A program made the translations under genes and the position numbers. From NCBI GenBank assembly GCA_029982615.1, contig JARRBK010000020.1, positions 1 to 32,408 of the forward strand: DNA of 32,408 nucleotides. The letters run 5' to 3'. This document shows, piece by piece, positions 24,849 through 32,408 of the stretch (position 1 is the stretch's first letter; every line of letters starts with the position of its first letter). The notes below the pieces were generated by a model. That model saw nothing but the letters and a program-made list of their open reading frames with translations, was not told the origin of the DNA and searched no databases. Source of the DNA: Tepidanaerobacteraceae bacterium. GTDB lineage: Bacteria > Bacillota > Thermosediminibacteria > Thermosediminibacterales > Tepidanaerobacteraceae.

Positions 24849-25175
24849 ATGGTTGAAATAAGCAGCGCAGCTTATCCTGTTGCCCAGGCTTTGAGCGAAA
24901 AAGTTTCTTACACCCTGGGCAAAACCGAGAATTCAGCAGAAACCAGAGAGAAAGAGAAATTGAAAAAGGTCTGCGAGGACTTTGAATCCATATTTGTATA
25001 TTATATTTTGCAGAAAATGCGCGATACGGTTCCGAAAGAAGGATTTTTTGAGCAAGGTGTTTCATACGATATAATTCAATCCATGCACGATGAAGCTCTG
25101 GCCGAAGAGCTTTCCAAAGGAGGAGGCCTGGGATTGGCTGCTCAGATTTACAATCAGCTGTCGAAATATGTATGA
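24849..25175 (+). CDS. FlgJ-type rod-binding protein
   Basis: 108 residues matching the N-terminal rod-binding domain of FlgJ (KLKKVCEDFESIFVYYILQKMRDTVPKEGFF and YDIIQSMHDEALAEELSKGGGLGLAAQIYNQL). The C-terminal muramidase domain of proteobacterial FlgJ is missing, as is usual in Firmicutes. It probably caps or scaffolds rod assembly. Several start codons are in frame (24837, 24840, 24843, 24849). The last is preferred because GGGGTGAT precedes it by about 8 nt. It begins 14 nt after flhP. Confidence 0.9.
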   Translation: MVEISSAAYPVAQALSEKVSYTLGKTENSAETREKEKLKKVCEDFESIFVYYILQKMRDTVPKEGFFEQGVSYDIIQSMHDEALAEELSKGGGLGLAAQIYNQLSKYV

Positions 25176-25206
25176 GCTGCAAAATCAATTTAAAGGAATG
25201 ATATAA

Positions 25207-25635
25207 ATGCTCAACGTGGAGGAGATTCAGAAAATAATTCCGCACCGTTATCCTTTTTTGCTGGTGGATAGAATTTTGCAACTGGAAGAGGGCAAAAGGG
25301 CCGTTGGGATAAAAAATGTATCGATAAACGAGCCATATTTCCAAGGGCATTTTCCCGGCAGGCCCGTCATGCCTGGAGTGCTTATAGTGGAAGCTCTGGC
25401 CCAGGTGGGAGCATGTGCCATTTTGAGCTCCGAGGCGAACCGAGGCAAACTTGCCCTTTTTGCGGGTATTGAAAAAATGAGATTCAAACGCCAGGTGATT
25501 CCCGGAGATTCACTCTATATGGAAGTTGAGCTCACCAAAGTTAAAGGGCCTTTTGGGAAGGGCATCGCCATTGCAAAAGTCAATGATGACGTAGCTGCGG
25601 AAGGAGAGCTTATATTCGCTCTGGTAGATTCATAA
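25207..25635 (+). CDS. fabZ: (3R)-hydroxyacyl-ACP dehydratase
   Basis: Dehydrates 3-hydroxyacyl-ACP in fatty acid elongation. A hot-dog fold of 142 residues, exactly family length. It shows [13 protein letters not shown], and the catalytic pair His48 in [22 protein letters not shown] and Glu62. The flhP-fabZ order is also found in Bacillus, though here a FlgJ-type gene lies between. ATG 25207 follows AAAGGAATGAT. Confidence 0.96.
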   Translation: MLNVEEIQKIIPHRYPFLLVDRILQLEEGKRAVGIKNVSINEPYFQGHFPGRPVMPGVLIVEALAQVGACAILSSEANRGKLALFAGIEKMRFKRQVIPGDSLYMEVELTKVKGPFGKGIAIAKVNDDVAAEGELIFALVDS

Positions 25636-25722
25636 AATACAATGAATTAAACAAAAAAACGTACGGATAAAGATTGTACGGCGGGGGAAAAATACTCCCA
25701 GGGAATTTTTAGAGGTGATATT

Positions 25723-26613
25723 ATGAGAGCCTTTAAAAAATTGGGAGTGTTTTTCTTTATTATCCTGCTGGCTGCTGTAATATTGATTGCCGCGCTTGGG
25801 GAAGGTTGCTCCAAAAAGCCTGCCAAATCTCCAGCAAAGCCTTCCGGGAATGAAAGGCAGGAATCACTGAACCTAAAAAAACTTCAAGCCAGCGTGGATA
25901 ATCTTGTAAAAGAATTCGAGAAGGAATACTTAAAACGGCAGGCGCCGCCACCGAAACCACAGGCTCTGGCGAAAGCTTTAGAAGATGGACAAAAACAGGG
26001 AGAACAGGGCAAGTCTCAGGACGGCCAACAGCAAAAAGAGCAGCAATCTGCTCAGAAAAGTGAGGGTCAGCAGGAAGGGCAGACCAAAGGACCTGACTGG
26101 GCAAAGTTTGAAAAACAAATAACTCAGATACACAACCAGTGGAACAGTTTTCAGCCTGAAGCCATAAAGAACGGAGCTACGCTAGAAATGGTGGATAGCT
26201 TCAGCCGAAAGCTCAATGAACTCACTATGACCCTTACCAGGCAGGAACTGTATAAGGGGTTGATGGCGGCGAATGACCTGTTTAAAAGCACAGTGTCCTT
26301 TGAGAAGCTATTTAAAACCGACTCCCCTCCGGATGCCAAAATAGTGGTATACTACATGAGATGTGCCGAATATAGGGCTCTTGCCGGAGAAGATACTGAA
26401 GCAGAAAAAGCTATAGATAATGCGCTTGGGGTATGGGAGACGGTGAAACCCCAGATAAAAGATGTGGCTGTGGCGAGCAAAGCAGAATATTCATTGAAAG
26501 AACTGGGACAGGTCATAGAGGAAAAGGACCCCAACCTGATAAAAATAAAAGCCCAAATAGCGGAAAAGAACATGCAGGACGCCATAAAGTCCATGGGGGC
26601 TTTGAGTCAGTGA
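25723..26613 (+). CDS. Putative exported or lipid-anchored protein with Gln-rich linker
   Basis: 296 residues, family not recognised. An N-terminal hydrophobic segment (about 8-27) ends in LGEGCSKK. The Cys suggests a lipoprotein, but the residues before it (GEG) are a poor lipobox, so a simple membrane anchor is possible. Residues 75-125 are a Gln/Lys/Glu/Pro-rich linker. Residues 125-296 are helical and amphipathic, with no enzyme motif visible. ATG follows GAGGTGAT. Its stop codon lies within a REP-like palindrome. Confidence 0.75.
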   Translation: MRAFKKLGVFFFIILLAAVILIAALGEGCSKKPAKSPAKPSGNERQESLNLKKLQASVDNLVKEFEKEYLKRQAPPPKPQALAKALEDGQKQGEQGKSQDGQQQKEQQSAQKSEGQQEGQTKGPDWAKFEKQITQIHNQWNSFQPEAIKNGATLEMVDSFSRKLNELTMTLTRQELYKGLMAANDLFKSTVSFEKLFKTDSPPDAKIVVYYMRCAEYRALAGEDTEAEKAIDNALGVWETVKPQIKDVAVASKAEYSLKELGQVIEEKDPNLIKIKAQIAEKNMQDAIKSMGALSQ

Positions 26614-26640
26614 GTCAAGGAACCGTCCCCTGACTCACTT
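26604..26640. repeat. REP-like palindromic element between convergent genes
   Basis: GTGAGTCA (26610-26617) pairs with TGACTCAC (26631-26638) around a loop containing GGAACCGTCCCC. GAGTCA also repeats directly at 26604. From memory, palindromes with a GGGGACGGTTCC core flanked by short stems recur in Firmicute genomes and are linked to IS200-like transposases; this is not checked. It overlaps the lipoprotein stop codon and could also end transcription from both sides. Confidence 0.6.
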
Positions 26641-26650
26641 TATAAAAATA

Positions 26651-27397
26651 CTATAGCAGTGCCCCGATCAGAAACACTGGCTGCTGGCACGGAAGGTCAA
26701 GTTCCGTTGGGCAGGTTACTACAACACAGGTGCTGGGGCCGCCGGATTTTATTATGTCGACAGGATGGTCGCCGCTCCATTTCACCGACAGTCCTAGATA
26801 TGACGCTAGCGATTCCGCCTCGCCCTTTATCCCTCTGGAGCCGATAGGAATTATGTCATGGATTAAAGGATGGTTTAGAAGTTGTTTTACCAGCTTTGAA
26901 TCAGCAATCGCCGGGTCCTCCAAGCTTACTTCATTTCCGACTTTTGGCGTGCCTATACAGTATATATGGTCGCCTGGCCGGGTTCTGTTTATGCGAAGTC
27001 TTTTTTTGTTCACCGTACCTATCACCGTAACACCGACTCCCGTCTGGCACGTAGAAATATTCTTTTCGGTGCTTATTGCCAATGGAAGACATAAATCAAC
27101 GGTTTTAAGTTCATCCTGGGCGCCGGTTATTATTGCCTCACCTGTAGGCGACGGTTCGCTGCATACAGCGGCGGTTACGGCGACCGGCGTTGCCCCTACC
27201 GACATTATTTCCATGAGGGCTACCCTCAGCGTAAACCTTCCAACAATGTATGGAGGGACTTTCACCACGTCTTTTTCCTTTTCACCTATCCCCCCAGATG
27301 AATCGCAGGCCACAGCAAGAAACGTATCGTCGCTTAAGTTTACAAAGCTCACATCCCTGTTTTTAGGCAAATACCTTTCGGTTCTTTCACAATCCAT
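26651..27397 (-). CDS. cblS: AIR synthase-related protein, probable alpha-ribazole kinase
   Basis: 248 residues of the PurM/ThiL/HypE ATP-binding superfamily: VACDSSGGIGEKEKD as the metal/ATP motif, GRFTLRVALMEIMSVGATPVAVTAAV, and RPGDHIYCIGTPKVGNEV opening the second domain. It is the second gene behind a cobalamin riboswitch, after an ECF S component. In Listeria and Geobacillus, CblT (transporter) and CblS (kinase) salvage alpha-ribazole for the lower ligand of cobalamin, and CblS is, as I recall, an AIRS-type protein. The pair here fits that pathway; the assignment rests on family and context. ATG 27397 is chosen because GAGGAGG precedes it; the frame is open 15 codons further. Confidence 0.72.
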   Translation of the reverse strand: MDCERTERYLPKNRDVSFVNLSDDTFLAVACDSSGGIGEKEKDVVKVPPYIVGRFTLRVALMEIMSVGATPVAVTAAVCSEPSPTGEAIITGAQDELKTVDLCLPLAISTEKNISTCQTGVGVTVIGTVNKKRLRINRTRPGDHIYCIGTPKVGNEVSLEDPAIADSKLVKQLLNHPLIHDIIPIGSRGIKGEAESLASYLGLSVKWSGDHPVDIIKSGGPSTCVVVTCPTELDLPCQQPVFLIGALL

Positions 27398-27492
27398 GCG
27401 AAAAACCCTCCTCAGGTGTTGAAAAATAAAATTTTCGAGCAAGTGCCAACAACCACCTCTTTCTGACGCCGTAACTAACAGCCAACGGTATT

Positions 27493-27996
27493 TTAATGTT
27501 CCTGCCGGATATCCATATTGTGTTTTAACCCTACTATGGCTTTATAAACGATGGCCGACAATATTACATTGGCTACCGACCCTATGAGAAGGGGGAGCAA
27601 CATGGCAGTGAAGAATCCCATGCCGAAATTGGGGAAAGGTATAAAGCTTGCCGGAGCCACGATGCCGTTTAAAAACGAGGCAGCTATGGCCGCAAGGGGA
27701 AGATTGAACCTTTTTAAAACGCCGTACACCGCTGCAAAAACTGCCATCTCTGCTGCGATCAACAGGTGCAGCGGCAAAGTCATCGGGAACCCTGCAAACA
27801 TGCTGGTAAAAAGATGGCCTAGCGCTGCCGTTGCGGCACCGTATGATGGGCCCAGCAAAAGTGCCGCTGTGTAACCGGGAGCCGAATCAAAGGCCACTGT
27901 CCCCGTGGGGCTCGGCACCTTGATGGCTGCGCCCACCGCGCTCAGAGCGATAAACATTGCCGTCAGTACAAGACTTCTTGTTTTTTGGTTCACCAT
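27493..27996 (-). CDS. cblT: ECF transporter S component under B12 control (CblT-like)
   Basis: 167 residues with about five or six membrane helices and the S-component pattern (TAMFIALSAVGAAIKVP, FDSAPGYTAALLLGPSYGAATAALGHLFTSM). As the first gene after a cobalamin riboswitch it should import a cobalamin-related compound. Followed by an AIRS-type kinase it best fits CblT, the proposed alpha-ribazole or dimethylbenzimidazole importer. Direct B12 uptake is the alternative. The second in-frame ATG (27996) is chosen because AGGAGG lies 7 nt upstream; the first ATG (28002) is only 1 nt from it. EcfA/T partners are not encoded nearby. Confidence 0.75.
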   Translation of the reverse strand: MVNQKTRSLVLTAMFIALSAVGAAIKVPSPTGTVAFDSAPGYTAALLLGPSYGAATAALGHLFTSMFAGFPMTLPLHLLIAAEMAVFAAVYGVLKRFNLPLAAIAASFLNGIVAPASFIPFPNFGMGFFTAMLLPLLIGSVANVILSAIVYKAIVGLKHNMDIRQEH

Positions 27997-28025
27997 ACAC
28001 ATTCCTCCTGATTTTTTTAATATAT

Positions 28026-28065
28026 TAAAAAGCCCACAGTCTAATCTCCATTAGACCGTGGACTT
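28026..28065 (-). terminator. Riboswitch expression-platform terminator
   Basis: On the minus strand a 14-bp stem (AGTCCACGGTCTAA with TTAGACTGTGGGCT, G-U pairs included), a 6-nt loop and TTTTT. It lies between the cobalamin aptamer and the cblT-like gene, so B12 binding should favour termination. Confidence 0.9.
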
Positions 28066-28090
28066 TACCATCATCCCCGGAAATATGCGG

Positions 28091-28242
28091 TTCTCAAGGC
28101 AGGTCTCCTGGCTCAGGTTCATAGCGGGCTCTTCCTTCCCGGTTTCCCAGTGGATTTGTGAGGCCGCTCCCCATTACAGTGGCGGGACCGCGCCGGACTT
28201 TCACCGGACTTCCCTATTCTCCCCAAAGGGCACCCTGAGAAA
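28091..28242 (-). promoter_or_regulatory. Cobalamin (B12) riboswitch
   Basis: Read on the minus strand, the region has the conserved aptamer blocks: GGGAAGTCCGGTGAAAGTCC, GCGGTCCCGCCACTGT, and the 3' B12 box GAGCCAGGAGACCTGCC, closed by a P1-type pairing of TTCTCA with TGAGAA. It is followed by an intrinsic terminator and the ECF S-component gene, and preceded by a consensus promoter. It should reduce expression when adenosylcobalamin is plentiful. Confidence 0.95.
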
Positions 28243-28260
28243 ATTTTAATTTTTGTATAA

Positions 28261-28289
28261 ATTATATACGAATAGCAGGATGATGTCAA
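28261..28289 (-). promoter_or_regulatory. Consensus sigma-A promoter of the B12-controlled operon
   Basis: On the minus strand TTGACA (28289-28284), exactly 17 bp, TATAAT (28266-28261). Both hexamers are perfect. The start would fall about 10 nt before the aptamer. Confidence 0.92.
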
Positions 28290-28559
28290 ATCATAACGCT
28301 CATCAATCGTCAAAAGACAAATTTTAATCCCGCACACAGATTCACGCTGTTTAAGGCAAACTTTTTATTATTCCGTTTCAAACTTGGTTTCAGTATCGAT
28401 GAAAATATAAAAAAGTTGATATAATATATTAAATGTAATATATTAAATAAAACCGGTCTTTTTCCTGCTCATAAGACAATAAAGGGCTTGGCGGCAGCAA
28501 ACAAATTTATGCTGTGTTTTTATTCTAAAAAGACAAAGCCGGGCGATGGAGGAATTCTG
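28290..28559 (+). promoter_or_regulatory. Intergenic region with tandem AT repeats upstream of the PucR-type gene
   Basis: TAATATATTAAAT occurs twice in tandem (28422-28434 and 28436-28448), separated by one G. TTGGTT-N16-TATAAA (28384-28411) is a possible promoter. The repeats could be a binding site for the regulator encoded downstream. No gene is seen in the region. Confidence 0.45.
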
Positions 28560-30263
28560 ATGGAAGGCATAACTGTAAAAGAGGCTTATGAAATTTTAAA
28601 AGAGGACGGCGTTTATTGGGCTGGTGGCAGAAATGGAGAAAATAGGATTATTAAATCAGTAAGTGTTATAGAAATCCCCGATTGTTTAGAGTGGCTGCAG
28701 GGAGGAGAGATGATACTGACCACGCTGTATCCGTATAAAACCGTTGATGAAAGGCTCAACCTTATAAAGAGCTTGAGCAAGGGTGAAGCTGCATGCATTT
28801 GCATACATCCGGGGAATGACGATTTTCCTCATGTGCCCGATTGTTTGATAAAACTTGCAGATGAAATAAACTTTCCATTGCTTTTAATAGACCGAAAACT
28901 ACCTTATTCCCTAATCATGAAAAAAACCTACGAAGCTTTGCTGAACAGGGAAGAAATGGCGCTTAAAAAAGCACATGAGATAAATAATGTGATGAATAAC
29001 ATATTGTTGACCAATGGCGGCGCACACGAGATAATAGAAAAATTCTCAGCGATTATAAATTGCAGTGTGATTTGTCTCGACGAAAATTTTAAGCCGCTGG
29101 ACATGATTTTGAGAGGAAAAGACGGCGGCTTAAAAGAGGAAGATTTAATAAAGATATATTATTTTGTAAAAAGTTATATTGAGACCTATAGTTTACACAA
29201 AACAAACAAAAATAAACCTGATAAAACTCACATTGTTTCCTGGAAAGATGGCGTAAATCTAGCGATCTCCATTATGAATATAAATGACGAGACGGCTTAT
29301 TACTTACTGGTCATAAAACGGGGGGAAATGACAGAATTTGATAAAAAATTATATGAAATTGCACTTCCCGGAACGATTACTGCTTTAAAGATTGACATAT
29401 TAAAGAATCTGGCTATCCTGGAAACGGAACAGAGGCTCAAGTCGGATTTTTTTGAAGACGTTATAAATGATGCTTATACATCGAATGAACTGATGAAAAA
29501 AAGAGCTAGGACCCTGGGTTTAAACCTCCTGGACAAAAACTTTGTCGTTATTTTCGACATAGACGATTTCGAGAAGTACTGCAGGGACAACTATGAGAAA
29601 GGCGAACAACATATCCAAAAAATAAAGAGAGACCTAAAAAAGGCTATTGAAGAGGCGTGCAAAAATATAAAAAACAGGGTGCTGCTTTTTGTTCCAAAAA
29701 GCGACGCAGGCATAATTCTTGTGGGGTTTACTAGGTTCGAATATATGAGAGAAGTGATATATAAAAAAATATTGAAGGATTTGTTTTATAAGACAATTGC
29801 TGAATTTTCCGCAAGGAACCCCGATGTTTCCTTGTCGGCTGGAGTGAGTTCTGCTATGGAAAACATTGAAGAATTAAAAAGAGCATACAATGAAGCCATT
29901 TTCGCAATAGATATCGGAACTAAATTATTCGGAAAGGGGAAAATTAATTTTTACGATGATCTCGGCATATATAAATTGATATCCATACCGGACAAAAAGG
30001 AGGATATATTAAGGGACAGATGGTTTTCCAGGCTTTATGAGCATGACATAAACAAAAACGGGAATCTTATAGAAACTTTGGAAGTTTTTCTGGACACTAA
30101 CGGGAGCATAAAAGACACAGCAAAAAAGCTTTACACCCATCCCAATACGATAAAGTACCGCCTTAAAAAAATCAGGGAATTGAGCGGCGAAGACATACTC
30201 CAGGATGAACAGAAAAGACTTTATTATCATATTCTAATAAAAGCATTGAAGATGCTTTCCTGA
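28560..30263 (+). CDS. PucR-family transcription regulator
   Basis: 567 residues. The N-terminal PucR/purine-catabolism domain (about 1-125: GITVKEAYEIL, ILTTLYPYK, CICIHPG, FPLLLIDRKLPYSLIM) is followed by a central GGDEF-like degenerate region. A C-terminal CdaR/PucR helix-turn-helix (DTAKKLYTHPNTIKYRLKKIREL) ends the protein. Relatives activate purine, allantoin, amino acid or hydantoin catabolic operons. The gene is followed, in the same direction, by a racemase and hydantoinase A gene, the likely targets. ATG 28560 follows GGAGG with 7-nt spacing; the frame opens 24 codons earlier without a ribosome site. Confidence 0.9.
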   Translation: MEGITVKEAYEILKEDGVYWAGGRNGENRIIKSVSVIEIPDCLEWLQGGEMILTTLYPYKTVDERLNLIKSLSKGEAACICIHPGNDDFPHVPDCLIKLADEINFPLLLIDRKLPYSLIMKKTYEALLNREEMALKKAHEINNVMNNILLTNGGAHEIIEKFSAIINCSVICLDENFKPLDMILRGKDGGLKEEDLIKIYYFVKSYIETYSLHKTNKNKPDKTHIVSWKDGVNLAISIMNINDETAYYLLVIKRGEMTEFDKKLYEIALPGTITALKIDILKNLAILETEQRLKSDFFEDVINDAYTSNELMKKRARTLGLNLLDKNFVVIFDIDDFEKYCRDNYEKGEQHIQKIKRDLKKAIEEACKNIKNRVLLFVPKSDAGIILVGFTRFEYMREVIYKKILKDLFYKTIAEFSARNPDVSLSAGVSSAMENIEELKRAYNEAIFAIDIGTKLFGKGKINFYDDLGIYKLISIPDKKEDILRDRWFSRLYEHDINKNGNLIETLEVFLDTNGSIKDTAKKLYTHPNTIKYRLKKIRELSGEDILQDEQKRLYYHILIKALKMLS

Positions 30264-30302
30264 TAGCATTTTATAAATTAAAATCTAAACAACAGGCCGC
30301 CC

Positions 30303-30332
30303 TTGACAGATGAAAATTTTTTCTGCTGTGAA
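30303..30332. promoter_or_regulatory. 30-bp imperfect palindrome upstream of the racemase operon
   Basis: The arms TTGACAG and CTGTGAA flank an AT core. About 22 of 30 positions are symmetric (11 of 15 pairs). It lies 134 bp before the racemase start and after the PucR-type gene, so it may be the regulator's binding site. Confidence 0.45.
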
Positions 30333-30465
30333 CCGACTATTATTCTCGTTATCCTTATGTGACAAAAAATCCTCATTTTTTTGTTGTTTAAAGATATGGC
30401 TTTTAATAAGTTAAAAAAATTATAATAAAATCATTAGATTTTTTTAGGAGGAGGGTTTTTGCATC

Positions 30466-31239
30466 ATGTCTAAAATTTTATGGATTAACCCTGTCGGCAC
30501 TGATGATTTCGATAAGCCTATTAAAGAAGCGCTGGATGAAATTAAACAGCCCCAAACTCAGGTGGATGTGGTTTCTTTAAAAAGGGGTCCCAAACACCTG
30601 GAGTACAGGTATTATGAAGCACTGGTAATTCCTGAGACACTGCATCTTATAAAGCAGGCCGAAAATGACGGTTATGATGCTGCCGTAATCGGCTGCTTTT
30701 ACGACCCGGGGCTTCACGATGCAAGGGAAATAGTGGAAAAAATGGTGGTCACCGCTCCGGCTGAAGCGTGCATGCATATTGCGGCGACTCTTGGCCACAA
30801 ATTTTCCATTATAGTAGGAAGGGACAAATGGATTCCGCAGATGATGGACAATGTGGTGTTAAACGGCCTGAAAGACAAACTGGCATCGTTCAAATCGCTC
30901 GGCCTTGGAGTTTACGATTTTCATGCCGATGAAAAAGTTACGATACAGAAACTTAAAGATGCGGCAAAAGAAGCAGTGGAAAAAGACGGGGCCGAAGCCA
31001 TCATACTCGGCTGCACAATACAGTTTGGATTTTATAAAGAACTTCAGGAGTATGTAAAGGTCCCGGTGATTGATGCCATTATTGGGCCTTTCAAATATGC
31101 GGAATTTCTCGTGGAGCTAAAGGACAAATTCGGGTGGCTCCACAGCAAGAAATATGGCTTTGAAACGCCGCCGCTTTTTGAAATAGAACAATGGGAGCTG
31201 GAAAAACAATACGATATTAGGGGATTATGGCACAAGTAA
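30466..31239 (+). CDS. Asp/Glu/hydantoin racemase family protein
   Basis: 257 residues of the cofactor-independent racemase family (COG4126 type). The two catalytic Cys are C77 in VIGCFYDPGLHDAREI and C183 in ILGCTIQFG, one in each half of the pseudo-symmetric fold. Hydantoin racemases interconvert D- and L-5-substituted hydantoins so that a stereospecific hydantoinase can use both. The substrate may equally be another amino acid or cyclic amide. ATG follows GGAGGAGGG. It lies 12 bp before the hydantoinase A gene, so the two are one operon. Confidence 0.88.
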   Translation: MSKILWINPVGTDDFDKPIKEALDEIKQPQTQVDVVSLKRGPKHLEYRYYEALVIPETLHLIKQAENDGYDAAVIGCFYDPGLHDAREIVEKMVVTAPAEACMHIAATLGHKFSIIVGRDKWIPQMMDNVVLNGLKDKLASFKSLGLGVYDFHADEKVTIQKLKDAAKEAVEKDGAEAIILGCTIQFGFYKELQEYVKVPVIDAIIGPFKYAEFLVELKDKFGWLHSKKYGFETPPLFEIEQWELEKQYDIRGLWHK

Positions 31240-31251
31240 GGAGGAAGAAAT

Positions 31252-32408
31252 ATGGCAAAAGATGTAAGAATCGGATTTGACGTTGGTGGGACTTTTACCG
31301 ACGGCGTAATGCTCAAGGGCAAAGAGGTTTTGGCGAAGGCAAAAGCCCTTACTACCGATGATGTTACCACGGGAATTGTAAATGCGTTGGATGTGTTGTT
31401 GAAAACAAAAAAAGCCGAAGTATCTGAGATAGGCCTGGTGTCGCTGGGGACAACTCATACCACCAATGCCATTATCGAAAGGAAGAACTTGAACAAGGTC
31501 GGCATCTTCAGGCTGGGGGCACCGGCGACCACAGCCATTCCGCCCCTTACGGGATGGCCCGAGGATTTGAAAGAGGCTATCGGTGGAGTTGACAACATAT
31601 TCATTGTGCGCGGCGGAAAAGAGTACGACGGAAGGGACGTTGTTCCCCTCGATGAAGAAGCTATCAGGAGCGCATGCGGCAAAATCAAGGGAAAAGTTGA
31701 TTCCATAGCCATAACCGGCGTCTTTTCTCCCATGATACCGGATCAGGAAGAAAGGGCTGCGGAAATTATAAGAGAAGAGCTCGGAGACATACCGATTACC
31801 CTTTCAAACCATATTGCTTCCATTTCTTTGCTGGAGAGAGAAAACTCCACCATTTTAAACGCATCGGTAATTACCGTTATGAGAAAGGCTGTGGAAGCCC
31901 TTAAAAAAGCCGCAAAGGAGCGCGGCATTGAGGCGCCTCTTTTTATAGTTCAAAATGACGGGACGGTCATGTCTGCGGATTACGCGGTGAATTACCCGAT
32001 TTTCACGGTGGCCTCCGGGCCTGCTGCCAGCGTCAGGGGTGCGGTCTATCTTTCTGGCATTGACAATGGCGTTGTGGTAGACATAGGCGGGACTTCGACA
32101 GATGTCGCGTATATAGTAAATGGATTCCCGAGAGAATCTTCAATAACGGTAACGATTGGCGGTGTTAAGACAAATATCAGATGCCCGGACCTTATGTCCA
32201 TAGCTCTTGGCGGCGGAACAATAGTAAAGACGAAAGGCAACGAGGTTATAGCCCATGGCCCCGAGAGCGTCGGATACAACCTGGTCAAATTGGGCAAGTC
32301 TTTCGGTGGCCCGATAATTACAACCCATGATATTGCAGTGGCCAAGGGAATACTCGACAGAAAACTCGACATATTTGACACGGACTTTGCGCCTCATATT
32401 GATAAGGT
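31252..32408 (+). CDS. Hydantoinase/oxoprolinase A subunit (HyuA), 3' end missing
   Basis: An open frame from ATG 31252 (after AAGGAGGAAG) to the window end, 385 codons without a stop, so it is cut by the window. The start RIGFDVGGTFTDGVML and the later VVVDIGGTSTDVAYIV are the two ATP-binding loops of the HyuA/oxoprolinase A family. SLGTTHTTNAIIERK and TVASGPAASVRGA are also characteristic. Full-length HyuA is usually 500-700 residues, so a C-terminal part and probably HyuB lie downstream. Such enzymes hydrolyse N-methylhydantoin, 5-oxoproline or acetone-type substrates with ATP. The racemase before it favours a hydantoin or other cyclic amide. Confidence 0.92.
   Translation, partial: MAKDVRIGFDVGGTFTDGVMLKGKEVLAKAKALTTDDVTTGIVNALDVLLKTKKAEVSEIGLVSLGTTHTTNAIIERKNLNKVGIFRLGAPATTAIPPLTGWPEDLKEAIGGVDNIFIVRGGKEYDGRDVVPLDEEAIRSACGKIKGKVDSIAITGVFSPMIPDQEERAAEIIREELGDIPITLSNHIASISLLERENSTILNASVITVMRKAVEALKKAAKERGIEAPLFIVQNDGTVMSADYAVNYPIFTVASGPAASVRGAVYLSGIDNGVVVDIGGTSTDVAYIVNGFPRESSITVTIGGVKTNIRCPDLMSIALGGGTIVKTKGNEVIAHGPESVGYNLVKLGKSFGGPIITTHDIAVAKGILDRKLDIFDTDFAPHIDK

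Noticed and set aside
26730-27422. 230-residue plus-strand frame opposite the cblS-like gene
   Set aside because: The minus-strand protein has clear AIRS-family motifs and a ribosome site; the plus-strand frame is its shadow.

Overview
The window comes from a spore-forming, flagellated, anaerobic Firmicute, most likely a thermophilic clostridial lineage such as Thermosediminibacterales or Thermoanaerobacterales. The lineage is inferred from gene content, not proven. Evidence for it includes sporulation genes (spoIIE, spoIID, a spoIIQ-type gene, spoIIID, ywmB), flagellar rod genes, hybrid-cluster protein, strong GGAGG ribosome sites and frequent TTG starts.

Region 1 (1-12.8 kb) follows the Bacillus order tRNA-Met/tRNA-Glu, spoIIE, tilS, hpt, ftsH, coaX, dusB. 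It is preceded by a DUF1445 (D-glutamate cyclase-like) gene and a duplicated hairpin-rich repeat. Three insertions interrupt the core: a small YdcZ-type membrane protein, an operon of a radical SAM enzyme and an ArsR-type repressor with a perfect 16-bp palindrome at its promoter, and an ECF substrate-binding protein next to coaX (probably pantothenate uptake plus pantothenate kinase).

Region 2 (12.8-14.3 kb) holds an unrecognised 319-residue protein with a HxxEH motif and about 500 bp of AT-rich DNA without a gene. It joins two blocks that lie far apart in Bacillus.

Region 3 (14.3-25.6 kb) follows the second Bacillus order: ywmB, murA, spoIID, spoIIQ-type, spoIIID, mbl, flhO, flhP, fabZ, with a FlgJ-type rod protein before fabZ. 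Two modules interrupt it: a divergent Crp/Fnr regulator plus hcp pair between spoIID and the spoIIQ-type gene, and a minus-strand RHH/PIN toxin-antitoxin pair between mbl and flhO. A near-perfect sigma-F type promoter precedes the spoIIQ-type gene.

Region 4 (25.7-32.4 kb) is accessory: a putative lipoprotein; a REP-like palindrome; a minus-strand operon with a consensus promoter, cobalamin riboswitch and terminator driving an ECF S component and an AIR-synthase-like protein (probably the cblT-cblS alpha-ribazole salvage pair); a PucR-type regulator; and an Asp/Glu/hydantoin racemase followed by a hydantoinase/oxoprolinase A subunit that runs off the end.

Most genes belong to known families. 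The points most worth following up are the duplicated hairpin repeat and its resemblance to the start of spoIIE, the HxxEH orphan protein, the radical SAM/ArsR operon, the riboswitch-controlled cobalamin salvage pair, and the regulatory sites of the hcp, spoIIQ-type and hydantoin loci.
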